In this document: one piece after another, positions 33,689 to 45,411 of the stretch
Layout of the letters: each line of letters opens with the position of its first letter
Numbering within the stretch: position 1 is the stretch's first letter
Source: Phycisphaerae bacterium
GTDB lineage: Bacteria; Planctomycetota; Phycisphaerae; UBA1845; PWPN01
Direction: 5' to 3'
Assembly (NCBI GenBank): GCA_018003015.1
Contig: JAGNEZ010000035.1
Span: 1 to 64,000, forward strand
DNA length: 64,000 bases
Notes under the pieces: generated by a model
What the model was told of the DNA's origin: nothing
What the model saw: only the letters and a program-made list of their open reading frames with translations
The model's database searches: none
Program-made: the position numbers and the translations under genes

Positions 33689-35979
33689 ACGGCTATCCCC
33701 GGCTGTTCCGATCGCAGGTGGTTCTGCTCTCCGCGGTGGCGGTCCCCCTGGCGGTCGCGGAGGATTCGCTGGTTCGCCAGATCGTCGTCGTGGGTGCGAT
33801 CCTCGCCGCGGTTCTGTCCTACGTCTGGCGAAAGAAGCCGGCCCTGCCGATACCCGTCGGGCGCATCCTCGTCTTGGCCGCATTCGGCTGGTTGATCGTC
33901 GAATATGCCTGGCTGGATGAGATCCCGGTCGTCGCCCTGTCGCACTTTATGATCTCGTTCTGTCTGGTCAAATTGCTGCAGTTTCAGACCGACCGCGAAC
34001 GGGCCCAGTCGCTGGTTGTCTGCTTTCTTTTGCTGGTTGTTGCTGCAATCGTGAGCGGCGACATCCTTTTCTTCCTGGTCCTGGTGTTGTACCTGACCGT
34101 CGGTCTGCGGGCCCTGATCAGTCTGCACCTGGCCGTGGAGCTTGGCCGCGTCGATCACTACAACCGCCGTGTCAGCCCGTTCATGGCCGCTCTTATGCCC
34201 GGCGGCGCGAGGGAACTGGGCAAGCGACCCGCGATGGACTTCACCTTCGCCGGAGCAATGACCGCGATCCTGATCGGAGCCGCGATCTTCGTTCTCTCTC
34301 CTCGAGCCGGCGTGGGCATGCTCGGCCACCTCGACGCCCGCGAGGGGGCCATCTCGGTGACCGGTCTGGGCTCCTCGCTCAGCTTGGACCGGATCAGCCG
34401 GATTCAGACCTCGGACCAGGAGGTCGGCAGCGTGCGGCTGAAAGACGAGAACCATCAGGAATACTCGTGCCCCGAGCCGGGTCCGTATCTGCGAGGCTTG
34501 GTGTACGACCAGTATTCCGGTTCTTCCGCCGGCCGTCGCGGCGGCTGGGAGTGGCGGAAGACGGGCGATCGAACCGCCCCGATGCGGGAACAGCACTGTT
34601 CGCTGATCGCCGGCTCGGCGAGTCTCCTCTCCCCAGCCGACATCGAAGACGCTTCCCGAGTCGTGCAGGAGTTCCGGATGCGGACCTCGGACCTTCATGT
34701 GTTGCTGGCCATGTACCCGGCGATCGAGGTCCGTTCCGATGACTTCGAGTCCCTTCGGAAAAACAACGACGATCAGGTCCTCTGGCTCCACGGGCGGTTG
34801 CGTTCGTCAATTCGCTATGAGATCGTCTCTCTGGCCGGCGTACCCGAGGAAATTGCCGCCGTGCTCGCGAAGAAGCGGGGTCGGTCCGAGCCCATCGTTC
34901 AACTTCCCGATCCGCCCCTCCCTCGCGAGGACAGAATTCGTGAACTGGTCGCCAAGCTCTCCGCCGACACGAAGATGCCGGTCGCGCTTGATGATCCCAG
35001 GTGGCGGCGGGCTTACGCGGAGCAGATCTGCAAATACCTGGGCTCGTCCGAGTTCGCCTATACACTCGACCGGCCGCCACCCGCCGGGCGACGCGAGCCG
35101 CTGTCGGCGTTCCTCCTCGACCACAAACGCGGGCACTGCGAGTACTTCGCCGCGGCCATGGCCCTCCTCTGCCAGTACCGGGGCATTCCCGCCCGGGTGG
35201 TCACCGGCTACCGGGGAGGAGACTACAACCCGCTGGGACACTACTACGTCATCCGGCAGAAGCACGCTCACTCCTGGGTCGAAGTCTACATTCCCCAAAG
35301 CGACTGGGTTCTGTTTGACCCCACCCCGGCAGCCAATCAGACCGATCGTGCCGCCCGGCCCTGGCTCGCCGGCCTGGCCAGTTGGCGCGACTATCTCCAG
35401 TTTGAATGGGCCAACCTGGTCGTGTCCTACGATGCCAGCACCCGAACGCAGCTCTTCAGGGGCTTCGCGGATTGGCTCCGGCGACCGGTGGGGGATCACA
35501 AGAACATCATCGAGTCCGTCGGCGCTTTCGTCCGCGAGCTGTTCTGGTGGCGGGCCGAGCTTGGCTTGTACAACCGCCTCCTGTACTGGTTCTTCGCCAT
35601 CATGGTCCTGGTCATGGTGGTCCTTCTGGGCTATGTATTCGGCGTCCTGGGTCTGTGGGCCGGGCGGTATGGGTGGGCCCGCCACCAGGCACGAGTCCAG
35701 GAGGACACCGTTCTCGGAGACGCCGAGTTCTACCGCCGCTTCCGCCGCCGGCTGAGGTCGCTTGGACTGCGGCGACCCGCCGATCAGACGCCTGCCGAAT
35801 TCGCCGCCGAACTGGCTCGCCGGTACCCGTCTCTGAGTGACGCACCCTCGGTGGTCGGTGCCTACTACCGCGTGGCCTTCGGCCGGGGAGGTCTCCTGCC
35901 GTCGGAGAAAGCCCGCATCGAGGCGTTCCTCCAAAGACTCCGCACGCTCGATCCGGCCCAGTTCACGGTGACCTCCTGA
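33685..35979 (+). CDS. Membrane transglutaminase-like protein (TgpA type)
   Basis: 764 residues. ATG 33685 overlaps the DUF58 TGA and follows GGAGGGG. The N-terminal third contains about six membrane helices (to about residue 215). A periplasmic transglutaminase core follows: GHCEYFAAAMALLCQYRGIPARVV with the catalytic cysteine, HAHSWVEVY with the histidine and WVLFDPTPA with the aspartate, all present. A final membrane helix (about 645-670) precedes a cytosolic DUF4129-like tail. This is the TgpA/DUF3488 layout. Together with DUF58 it probably acts in envelope-protein processing or assembly. Confidence 0.9.
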   Translation: MNGYPRLFRSQVVLLSAVAVPLAVAEDSLVRQIVVVGAILAAVLSYVWRKKPALPIPVGRILVLAAFGWLIVEYAWLDEIPVVALSHFMISFCLVKLLQFQTDRERAQSLVVCFLLLVVAAIVSGDILFFLVLVLYLTVGLRALISLHLAVELGRVDHYNRRVSPFMAALMPGGARELGKRPAMDFTFAGAMTAILIGAAIFVLSPRAGVGMLGHLDAREGAISVTGLGSSLSLDRISRIQTSDQEVGSVRLKDENHQEYSCPEPGPYLRGLVYDQYSGSSAGRRGGWEWRKTGDRTAPMREQHCSLIAGSASLLSPADIEDASRVVQEFRMRTSDLHVLLAMYPAIEVRSDDFESLRKNNDDQVLWLHGRLRSSIRYEIVSLAGVPEEIAAVLAKKRGRSEPIVQLPDPPLPREDRIRELVAKLSADTKMPVALDDPRWRRAYAEQICKYLGSSEFAYTLDRPPPAGRREPLSAFLLDHKRGHCEYFAAAMALLCQYRGIPARVVTGYRGGDYNPLGHYYVIRQKHAHSWVEVYIPQSDWVLFDPTPAANQTDRAARPWLAGLASWRDYLQFEWANLVVSYDASTRTQLFRGFADWLRRPVGDHKNIIESVGAFVRELFWWRAELGLYNRLLYWFFAIMVLVMVVLLGYVFGVLGLWAGRYGWARHQARVQEDTVLGDAEFYRRFRRRLRSLGLRRPADQTPAEFAAELARRYPSLSDAPSVVGAYYRVAFGRGGLLPSEKARIEAFLQRLRTLDPAQFTVTS

Positions 35980-35993
35980 CCGTGGGTCGACGC

Positions 35994-36022
35994 TTGCAAA
36001 GCCCTTTCTCGCGGGGTATCGT
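35994..36022 (+). promoter_or_regulatory. Candidate promoter for the glk-ior-paaK operon
   Basis: TTGCAA, a 17-base spacer and TATCGT lie about 94 bases before the kinase start. Each box matches four of six consensus bases. A start here would place the hairpin at 36059-36090 in the 5' leader. Confidence 0.3.
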
Positions 36023-36058
36023 GTTTTTCTGACAGGACCGAGCGAATACCCCTTGCTG

Positions 36059-36090
36059 CGGCCAAGCGTCGCGAGTGTGTCGCTTGGCCG
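36059..36090 (+). promoter_or_regulatory. 10-bp leader hairpin before the ROK kinase gene
   Basis: CGGCCAAGCG and CGCTTGGCCG form a perfect ten-base-pair stem with a 12-base loop, ending 25 bases before the ATG. The following GCTCGTTTAT is a poor T-tract. It could be the terminator of the transglutaminase transcript, an attenuator, or an operator for a dimeric repressor. Confidence 0.45.
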
Positions 36091-36115
36091 GCTCGTTTAT
36101 CCAGGCAGGTGAAAC

Positions 36116-37090
36116 ATGGCCCAGTACTTCGTTGGTGTAGATCTCGGAGGAACCAATATTAAGTCAGGGGTTCTTGACGCCGACGCCCGGGTGCTCTGCA
36201 AGATGAGTGTGGCAACGGAGGTGGACCGAGGGAACGCGGCCGTGGTCGCCAACATCGTCAATGCGGCCGAAGCCGCCATCGCCCGGTCCGGCGTCGATCG
36301 TTCGAAGGTCGCGGGCATCGGCATCGGCTCACCCGGACCGATGAGCCATCGCCAGGGCCTGGTCATCAACCCCGGCAACCTGCCATGCCTCAAGGACACG
36401 CCCTTGCGCGACATCATGGTGAAGAAGACAGGTATCAAGACAACCCTGGAGAACGATGCCAACGCCGCGGCCTTCGGGGAGTACTGGGCGGGCGCGGGCA
36501 AGGGCGTTCGCGATCTGGTCATGTACACACTGGGTACCGGCGTCGGCGGAGGAGTGATCGTCGACGGGCGGATGCTGCGCGGCTACTTCGAGAACGGAGC
36601 GGAACTCGGCCACATGATCGTGAAGCCCGGCGGCCGGCGATGCTCGTGCAACCAGAAGGGCTGCGTCGAGGCATACTCTTCGGCCTATTTCCTTGCCCGC
36701 CGAGCGGAAGAGATGATCAAGGAAGGACGCCCCAGCAGCCTCAGAACCCTCGTCGACAAGGGGGAGCTGCTCATGGCTGAGCACATCGTCGAGGCCGCCA
36801 AGGCCGGCGATACGCTCGCCGCCCAGGTCTGGGACGAGGCGTGTTACTACCTCGCGGTGGCCATCGTGAACATGCAGCATGTCACCAACCCGCAGCGGGT
36901 GGTGTTGGCCGGCGGGCTCATCGCCGCCGGCGACTTCCTGCTCGGCCCGATATGCCGACACGCATCCGAGCTGACCTGGAATCTGCTTGATGATCTGCCG
37001 AGAATCTGCTTCGCGACCCTGGGCAACGACGCCGGAGTCATTGGGGCCGCGGGTTGTGCCTGGGAGGCCGACCGCTCGGGGGACTGGTAA
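36116..37090 (+). CDS. glk: ROK-family sugar kinase (glucokinase type)
   Basis: 324 residues. ATP-dependent phosphorylation of glucose or a related hexose is inferred. VGVDLGGTNIKSGVLD is the phosphate-binding motif, ENDANAAAFGEYW contains the catalytic aspartate, and ELGHMIVKPGG followed by CSCNQKGCVEAY is the ROK signature with zinc ligands. Length and motifs fit bacterial ROK glucokinases. No helix-turn-helix is present, so it is an enzyme and not a repressor. The iorA gene starts three bases after its stop, so it shares that transcript although the metabolic connection is loose. Confidence 0.9.
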   Translation: MAQYFVGVDLGGTNIKSGVLDADARVLCKMSVATEVDRGNAAVVANIVNAAEAAIARSGVDRSKVAGIGIGSPGPMSHRQGLVINPGNLPCLKDTPLRDIMVKKTGIKTTLENDANAAAFGEYWAGAGKGVRDLVMYTLGTGVGGGVIVDGRMLRGYFENGAELGHMIVKPGGRRCSCNQKGCVEAYSSAYFLARRAEEMIKEGRPSSLRTLVDKGELLMAEHIVEAAKAGDTLAAQVWDEACYYLAVAIVNMQHVTNPQRVVLAGGLIAAGDFLLGPICRHASELTWNLLDDLPRICFATLGNDAGVIGAAGCAWEADRSGDW

Positions 37091-37093
37091 GCG

Positions 37094-38842
37094 ATGGAAC
37101 TGCTGTCAGGAAACGAGGCCATCGCCCGGGGGGCGTGGCAGGCAGGGGTCGCCGTGGCCACGGGCTATCCGGGAACGCCATCCACCGAGATCCTCGAGAA
37201 CATCGTCAAGTACAAACCGGACATCTACTGCGAGTGGTCGCCGAACGAAAAGGTGGCTTTCGAGGTCGCGGCTGGAGCTTCGCTGGCCGGTGCTCGGAGC
37301 ATCGTGACCATGAAACACGTCGGCTTGAACGTCGCGGCCGACCCGCTGATGACCCTCTCCTACATCGGCGTCGTGGGCGGCTTCGTGGCCTGCGTGGCCG
37401 ATGATCCCGGGATGCACTCCTCGCAGAACGAGCAGGACACGCGGCACTACGCCCGTTTTGCCAAGGTGCCCATCTTCGAGCCATCCGACTCGCAGGAGGC
37501 GGCCGATTACGTGCGGCTGGCCCTGGAGGCATCCGAGCAGTTCAGCGTTCCTGCCATCCTGCGGACCACGGGCCGGGTCAGTCACTCGCGAAGCCTGGTC
37601 ACCCTCGGCGAACGCAAGACCCCGCGGTCAGTCGGATTTCAGAAGAACCCACCACGTTTCGTGCCCATCCCCGTCTGGGGCCGAGTCATGCGGGCCAACG
37701 TCGAGGACCGGCTTCGGAAACTGCAGGCGGCGGCGGAGCAGTCACTCGCCAACCGCATCGAATGGCGGGACCGCTCCCTGGGGATTGTGACCGCCGGCAT
37801 CGCCTACCATTACGTGCGCGACGTGTTTCCCGAGGCCTCGGTGCTCAAACTGGGCTGGTCGTATCCGTTTCCCGACCGCTTGCTCCGCGAGTTGGCCGCT
37901 GGTGTCGGGCGGGTCCTGGTGGTGGAGGAATTGGACGACATCCTGGAGCAGCACATCAAGGCCCTCGGGATCGCGTGCGACGGCCGCAACTTCGTGCCTG
38001 GCATCGGTGAACTGACGCCGCATCGCGTGCAACTGGCTCGAGCCAGATACGAGGGACGCGACGCCCAGCCAATTCAGCCCGTGCCAGAGGCCGCCGATCT
38101 GCCCGCCCGCCCGCCGGTGCTGTGTCCCGGCTGCCCCCATCGTTCAATCTTCTACGCCCTGGGCAAGCACGACGTCGTGGTGACCGGCGACATCGGCTGC
38201 TACAGCCTCGGTGTCTTCCCGCCCCTGGCCAGGATCGATACCATCCTGTGCATGGGCGGCGGCATCTCCATGGCCCAGGGGTTCCAGAAAGCCGGCGAGC
38301 CCAAGAAGGTGGTCGGCATAGTCGGCGATTCAACGTTCTTCCACTCGGGAATCACCGGCTTGCTCGATATCGCCTACAACCGCGGGACCTCCACCATCAT
38401 CGTGGTCGACAACCGCACGACCGCCATGACCGGCCATCAGGACCACCCCGGCACCGGCGTGACCCTGATGGGGGACAAGACCGCCGCCGCATCCATCGAG
38501 GACCTCGGCCGGGCCTGCGGTATCAAACGCGTCCGTACCATCGATCCCTATGATTTAAAGACCACAATGCAAGTGCTCAAGGAGGAAATCCAGGCCGACG
38601 AGCCTTCATTGGTCATTTCCCGGGCTCCCTGCCTGCTGCACGAACGCCCTCCGGTCGTAGCCAAGTACGCGGTGGACGCCGACAAATGCAAGGAATGCGG
38701 CCTGTGCCTGAAGCTCGGTTGCCCGGCCATGGAGGGCGGCGGTGGGGCGCCGCGGATCAATTACCTCCTGTGCAGCGGCTGTGGGGTGTGCATGCAGGTG
38801 TGCCGATTCGACGTGATCGGGCCGGTTGAGAGTGCATCATGA
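37094..38842 (+). CDS. iorA: Indolepyruvate:ferredoxin oxidoreductase alpha subunit
   Basis: 582 residues. It catalyses oxidative decarboxylation of aryl-pyruvates (indole-, phenyl-, hydroxyphenylpyruvate) to aryl-acetyl-CoA with reduction of ferredoxin. The N-terminal pyrimidine domain starts LLSGNEAIARGAWQAG and GYPGTPSTEI. The thiamine-diphosphate half has CPGCPHRS, GDIGCYSLG and GDSTFFHSG. The C-terminus carries two ferredoxin-like 4Fe-4S motifs, CKECGLCLKLGC and CSGCGVCMQVC. It forms a heteromer with IorB, whose start overlaps its stop by four bases. The enzyme is oxygen-sensitive in known anaerobes. Confidence 0.95.
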   Translation: MELLSGNEAIARGAWQAGVAVATGYPGTPSTEILENIVKYKPDIYCEWSPNEKVAFEVAAGASLAGARSIVTMKHVGLNVAADPLMTLSYIGVVGGFVACVADDPGMHSSQNEQDTRHYARFAKVPIFEPSDSQEAADYVRLALEASEQFSVPAILRTTGRVSHSRSLVTLGERKTPRSVGFQKNPPRFVPIPVWGRVMRANVEDRLRKLQAAAEQSLANRIEWRDRSLGIVTAGIAYHYVRDVFPEASVLKLGWSYPFPDRLLRELAAGVGRVLVVEELDDILEQHIKALGIACDGRNFVPGIGELTPHRVQLARARYEGRDAQPIQPVPEAADLPARPPVLCPGCPHRSIFYALGKHDVVVTGDIGCYSLGVFPPLARIDTILCMGGGISMAQGFQKAGEPKKVVGIVGDSTFFHSGITGLLDIAYNRGTSTIIVVDNRTTAMTGHQDHPGTGVTLMGDKTAAASIEDLGRACGIKRVRTIDPYDLKTTMQVLKEEIQADEPSLVISRAPCLLHERPPVVAKYAVDADKCKECGLCLKLGCPAMEGGGGAPRINYLLCSGCGVCMQVCRFDVIGPVESAS

Positions 38843-39423
38843 GTGCTGGATCGGTGACCAATGTGCTGTTGGCCGGCGTGGGAGGGCAGGGCATCCTGCG
38901 AGCGGCCGAGATCATCGCCCGGGCTGCCTTGGTCGTCGGCTACCAGGTCAAGACCAACGAAATCCACGGCATGGCCCAGCGGGGCGGGTCGGTCGTCGCC
39001 CAAATCCGCTACGGTCCTGAGGTCCACAGCCCGGTCATCGCCGAGGGCACTGCCCAGGTCCTGGGGGCCCTCGAGCAGATCGAGGCGATTCGCTACGCCC
39101 ACTATGTGGCCCCCGGCGGATTGGCCGTCGTCTCCGGCCAGTCGATCATTCCAGTGACGGTTTCCACCGGCGGCGCCAAGTACCCCCAGGACGTCAAGGA
39201 TCGGCTGGGGCGGCTTTTCAGCCGACTCGTCTACTTCGATGCCCCCAAGATGGCCCTCGAGGCAGGCAACATCCAGGCCGCGAACACCGTGATCCTCGGA
39301 GCGATGTCCAGCGGCCTCGATCTCCCGCCGTCCGCGTGGATGGAGGCCATCAACACGTGTCTGCCGGAGAAACACCGCAAGGTGAACGTTCGGGCTTTCG
39401 AAGCCGGGAGAGCATGGGTATGA
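38839..39423 (+). CDS. iorB: Indolepyruvate:ferredoxin oxidoreductase beta subunit
   Basis: 194 residues, the gamma-type domain of 2-oxoacid oxidoreductases. VLLAGVGGQGILRAAEII binds the nucleotide part of CoA, and NEIHGMAQRGGSVVAQIR is the family signature. It overlaps iorA at its start and paaK at its end (ATGA at both junctions), so the three proteins are made in stoichiometric coupling. No iron-sulfur motif, as expected for this subunit. Confidence 0.94.
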   Translation: MSAGSVTNVLLAGVGGQGILRAAEIIARAALVVGYQVKTNEIHGMAQRGGSVVAQIRYGPEVHSPVIAEGTAQVLGALEQIEAIRYAHYVAPGGLAVVSGQSIIPVTVSTGGAKYPQDVKDRLGRLFSRLVYFDAPKMALEAGNIQAANTVILGAMSSGLDLPPSAWMEAINTCLPEKHRKVNVRAFEAGRAWV

Positions 39424-40694
39424 GCGATCGCTATCACAACCCGCATGTCGAGACTCTGTCGGCCGACGAGATACGCTCGCTGCAGGACCGTCGCCTGCGG
39501 GCTATCACCGAGCACGTGTACGCCAGAAACTCCTGGTTTCGGGCGCGGCTGGACGCCCGCGGCGTTGCCCCCGCAGACATCCGCGGCCTGGCCGACATCG
39601 GGCGCCTTCCGACGATGAGTAAGGAGGATTTCCGTGCCGGTTACCCGCTGGTGATGAGCTGCGTAGACAAGGCGGCCATCGTCGAGATGCATATGTCCTC
39701 CGGATCCACCGGGACGCCTGTGGTCATGCCCTACACCCGGATCGACATCGACCAGTGGGGTGAGTGCATGGCCCGCTGTTACCGCATGGCCGGCGCCGAC
39801 CCGGGCGACATCGTCCAGATTACACCCTCATTCGGCCTCTTCAACGGCGGCTTCGGCTTCTTCCACGGGGCTCGGTCGATGGGCCTCTTCGTGCTGCCTA
39901 CCGGCGCGGGCAACACCGCCCGCCAACTCCGTCTCGCGAACGACTTCGGGGCGAAGGTGCTGACCGGGGTGGTCTCCTATGCCATCCGGATCATGGAGGT
40001 CCTGGATGAAGAGAAGCTGCCCCTGCCGCCCTGGAAGGTGGGCATTTTCGGGGCAGAGTGCTTCTCCGACGCGATGAAGCAAAAAGTGGCCAGCGGGCTG
40101 GGCATCGAGGTGTTCGACATCTACGGGATGACGGAGACCGGAGGTGTCGGGACGCTGGGCATGGACTGCCGGGCGCACGACGGCCTGCACGTCTGGGAAG
40201 ACCACTACGTGGTCGAGGTGTTGGCCAGAGGCGCCGACCAGCCGGTGGCCGACGGCCAGATGGGCGAGCTGGTCGTGACCTCGCTGACTCGAGAAGCCCT
40301 GCCGGTGATCCGATTCCGCACCGGCGACCTGACACGCGTCCTCTCCCGTCAGCGATGTGCCTGCGGCCGGACACACGTCCGTGTGGCCCCGATCACCGGC
40401 CGCGTGGACGACATGCTCATCGTCAAGGGCGTGAATTTCTGGCCGCGCCAGGTCGAGCAGGCCCTCATGGAAATCCCCGGCGTCCGCTCGAACTACCAGA
40501 TCGTGATCGAGGAGGTGGACGGCGTGCGCGACATTCGCGTCCATGTCGAGGCCGACCCGGGTGTCACCGGTTTCATGGTCGAGAAGCACCTCAAGGAGGC
40601 TCTTGGGTTCTCACCCAAGGGAGATGTCTTCGCCCCCGGCCACCTTCCCCGGCAGGAGGGCAAGGCCCAACGCGTGGTTTTTGAGAAGAAGTGA
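39420..40694 (+). CDS. paaK: Phenylacetate-CoA ligase
   Basis: 424 residues from the ATG at 39420, which overlaps the iorB TGA and has GGGAGAG upstream. It is an adenylate-forming enzyme joining aryl-acetates to CoA. SSGSTGTPVVMPYT is the phosphate-binding P-loop, FDIYGMTETGG the A5 motif, and RTGDLTRVLSRQRCACGRTH the A7-A8 hinge. Cys-x-Cys in this region is normal for the family. Placed after iorAB, it could run towards ATP from aryl-acetyl-CoA, as the ADP/AMP-forming synthetases do in anaerobes, or activate aryl acids for reductive carboxylation. Confidence 0.93.
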   Translation: MSDRYHNPHVETLSADEIRSLQDRRLRAITEHVYARNSWFRARLDARGVAPADIRGLADIGRLPTMSKEDFRAGYPLVMSCVDKAAIVEMHMSSGSTGTPVVMPYTRIDIDQWGECMARCYRMAGADPGDIVQITPSFGLFNGGFGFFHGARSMGLFVLPTGAGNTARQLRLANDFGAKVLTGVVSYAIRIMEVLDEEKLPLPPWKVGIFGAECFSDAMKQKVASGLGIEVFDIYGMTETGGVGTLGMDCRAHDGLHVWEDHYVVEVLARGADQPVADGQMGELVVTSLTREALPVIRFRTGDLTRVLSRQRCACGRTHVRVAPITGRVDDMLIVKGVNFWPRQVEQALMEIPGVRSNYQIVIEEVDGVRDIRVHVEADPGVTGFMVEKHLKEALGFSPKGDVFAPGHLPRQEGKAQRVVFEKK

Positions 40695-40696
40695 AC

Positions 40697-42916
<2,220 letters not shown>

Positions 42917-43067
42917 GAGCTTCTTTCGACAACGACGCGGAACCTACCCGTGATTTCAGAGTAAACACCCTTCGGATCCATCGGTTTGACGCGACCGCCA
43001 GGTGAGTCTAATCTATGATCTGGGATACGCCGGGGAGGCGAACCGACCCTTAATCACAGGAGACAAC

Positions 43068-44150
43068 ATGCGATTCTCGATGATTTTATTGCTGGCTGCG
43101 GTCGCTGCCAGTGCCGGGCTCGCGTCCGCTGCTGACGTGCGTCGGGAGATCCAGTTCCCGGACCTGCCGAACGCCCGCACGCTGAAGTGCGATCTCCATA
43201 TGCATACCGTTTTCTCGGACGGCTTGGTCTGGCCGACCGTCCGGGTCAAGGAGGCCTGGAAACAAGGCCTGGATGCGATCGCCATCACCGATCATATCGA
43301 GTATCTGCCCCATAAGGCGGACATCAACATCAAGTTCAACCGCCCCTATGAACTGGTCGAGGACACGGCCAAACTCATGAACATCCTCCTGGTCAGAGGA
43401 GTCGAGATTACCCGGGACACCCCCCCGGGGCATTTCAACGCGATCTTTCTGAAAGACAACGCGCTTCTGGATACTAAGGATTTCTACGAGGTCTTCGACC
43501 GCGCCGCCCAGCAGCAGGCGTTCATCACCTGGAACCACCCAGGCTGGCAGGGACTCGAACGCGGCAAGTGGGGCGAGGCCCAGACCCGGTTGTTCGAGAG
43601 AAAGCAGCTGCACGCGATCGAGATCTGCAACGGAGATGAATTCTATCCCGAGGCCTTCCCCTGGGCCGTCGAAAGGAACCTGGCTGTCCTGGGATGCTCG
43701 GACGAACATGAGCCGTTCCGCAACGAGATCATGACGCCCGAGAACCACCGCACCCTGACCCTGGTGTTCGCGCGCGAGCGGACCCTGGACGGGCTGCGCG
43801 AGGCCATGTTCGCCGGGCAGACCGCGGCTTGGTGGAAGAACCAGCTCTTCGGACGCGAGCAGGAGCTGGCTCCGCTCTTCGCCGCGTCGGTTGAAATCAG
43901 TCCGGTCCGCAAGCGGACCACAGACTCCTTGTGGGTTGAGGTCAAGAACCGCTGTGAGATCGACATCAGGCTGGAGTGCGATCACAAGGACAAGCCACGC
44001 CTCATCGTGCTGCCCGCCAGAGCGACCTCGCTGGTGGTGTTCCCCGCGCCTGCGACCGGCGACCCGGAACCCGTGAACTGCCGGGTGACCAACTTCCTGG
44101 TCGGTCCGAACAAGTCCCTGAATGTCAGACTCGAGATTCCACGTTCGTGA
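43068..44150 (+). CDS. Secreted PHP-domain phosphoesterase
   Basis: 360 residues. The ATG at 43068 follows AGGAGA and begins a signal peptide (MRFSMILLLAAVAASAGLASA). KCDLHMHTVFSDGLVWPTVRV and AIAITDHIEY are PHP metal motifs, and ITWNHPGWQ and GCSDEHEPF supply the other histidine and aspartate ligands. It resembles the Sb-PDE phosphodiesterases of the PHP superfamily, trinuclear metal enzymes acting on phosphodiesters. A C-terminal beta domain (about 270-355) is attached. It should act in the periplasm. No linked gene identifies its natural substrate. Confidence 0.85.
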   Translation: MRFSMILLLAAVAASAGLASAADVRREIQFPDLPNARTLKCDLHMHTVFSDGLVWPTVRVKEAWKQGLDAIAITDHIEYLPHKADINIKFNRPYELVEDTAKLMNILLVRGVEITRDTPPGHFNAIFLKDNALLDTKDFYEVFDRAAQQQAFITWNHPGWQGLERGKWGEAQTRLFERKQLHAIEICNGDEFYPEAFPWAVERNLAVLGCSDEHEPFRNEIMTPENHRTLTLVFARERTLDGLREAMFAGQTAAWWKNQLFGREQELAPLFAASVEISPVRKRTTDSLWVEVKNRCEIDIRLECDHKDKPRLIVLPARATSLVVFPAPATGDPEPVNCRVTNFLVGPNKSLNVRLEIPRS

Positions 44151-44343
44151 TTCGCACCCGGCACCGCACCGAGCCAGCTCCCCGGTCCGAACAAAGGCGG
44201 TGCCAACGCCGCCCCATGGCTTCGCCCAATGCGATCGGCGCCTCCAGATGAGCTCGCACCCTGCTCCCGTCGGGGCCGAGAGCTCGCCTCGGTAGCCAAA
44301 CGCCGCGTCCCAGCTCAGAGAGACGGGTGGGCACCAAGCTGCC

Positions 44344-45306
44344 TCACTGTCCCACGCAATGCCGGGATCCCTCGTCTGCGTCCCCGAACAGGCTGGGCGT
44401 TTGGGGCGGCGTCGATCTGGCTTCGCGGCGGCGTTTTCCACCCTGGTTCGGCCTTGTCGGCGTGCTTGGGACGCTGGTCAGCGGGTCGGCAGCCCCATCG
44501 AGCGGGTCGCCGGTTTTGACCGTCCGGAGCCGGGCTCTGATTCGTTCTGCGTACTCCTTGGACAACTCAAAGCCAACAAAGCCGCGGGCCAGCTTCTTCG
44601 CCACGGCGAGCGTCGTTCCGCTCCCGCCGAAGGGGTCCAGGACCAGATCGCCCTCGTTGGAACAGGCCTTGATGATCCGGCCGAGAAGTTGTTCGGGCAT
44701 CTGGCAGCCGTGCCAGCCTTGACGCTCCTTGAAAGTCCCGCAGACGCGCGGGAAATACCAGGTATCCTCGTTTGCCTTGAACCCTTCGGGCAGATCCTGT
44801 GGACGAAGGATCCACGTGTCGTCGGGCAACCGGCCCTTGGGATTGGCCCGGGTGTCGGCGTACACCAGTTGCCGGGCGGACGGCACGCGGATCGTCGCAT
44901 CGTTGAAGGTGAAACACTTGGCATTCTTGATGAAGTAGAGCAGATGGGCATGGCTGCGGCTGAACTTCGCCTTGCAGTTCACGCCGAATGTGTAGTACCA
45001 GACGACCCAGCTTCGGCAGGTGAGCCCGAGCTCCCGCTGGGCAATCAGCTTGAGCTCGGCTGCGTACTCGTCCCCGATCGCCAGCCAGAAGGTGCCCGTC
45101 GGCTTGAGAGCTCGGACCACACCGGCCATCCACTGCCGGGACCAGTCCAGGTAGGAGTGCGACTCCTTGCTGTCGTCGTACACATCATAGTCGTAGCCGA
45201 TGTTGAACGGCGGATCCGCAAACGCCAGGTCGACACAGCCCTCCCCCAGTTCCGCCAGACCCGCCACGCAGTCCATCTCGTGAACTTGACCAGCCTTCAG
45301 TGCCAT
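44344..45306 (-). CDS. Second orphan DNA methyltransferase (beta class)
   Basis: 320 residues. The ATG at 45306 follows GGAGG; an ATG 18 codons earlier at 45360 lacks such a site. [14 protein letters not shown] (catalytic DPPF) near residue 32 and [17 protein letters not shown] (AdoMet) near 227 give the beta-class order, again pointing to N6-adenine methylation. [14 protein letters not shown] and the tail [13 protein letters not shown] are basic and may bind DNA. It is not a close copy of the methyltransferase at 15403, and no endonuclease is adjacent. Confidence 0.87.
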   Translation of the reverse strand: MALKAGQVHEMDCVAGLAELGEGCVDLAFADPPFNIGYDYDVYDDSKESHSYLDWSRQWMAGVVRALKPTGTFWLAIGDEYAAELKLIAQRELGLTCRSWVVWYYTFGVNCKAKFSRSHAHLLYFIKNAKCFTFNDATIRVPSARQLVYADTRANPKGRLPDDTWILRPQDLPEGFKANEDTWYFPRVCGTFKERQGWHGCQMPEQLLGRIIKACSNEGDLVLDPFGGSGTTLAVAKKLARGFVGFELSKEYAERIRARLRTVKTGDPLDGAADPLTSVPSTPTRPNQGGKRRREARSTPPQTPSLFGDADEGSRHCVGQ

Positions 45307-45411
45307 CGGTTCCTCCTTCGACGCCGAGATATCCCCAGAGATTATCGCAGGATTGGACAACCACGCAACGGGAAGAGAATCTCGAGATGTTCGGGGCCTG
45401 TGAGATTCGGG

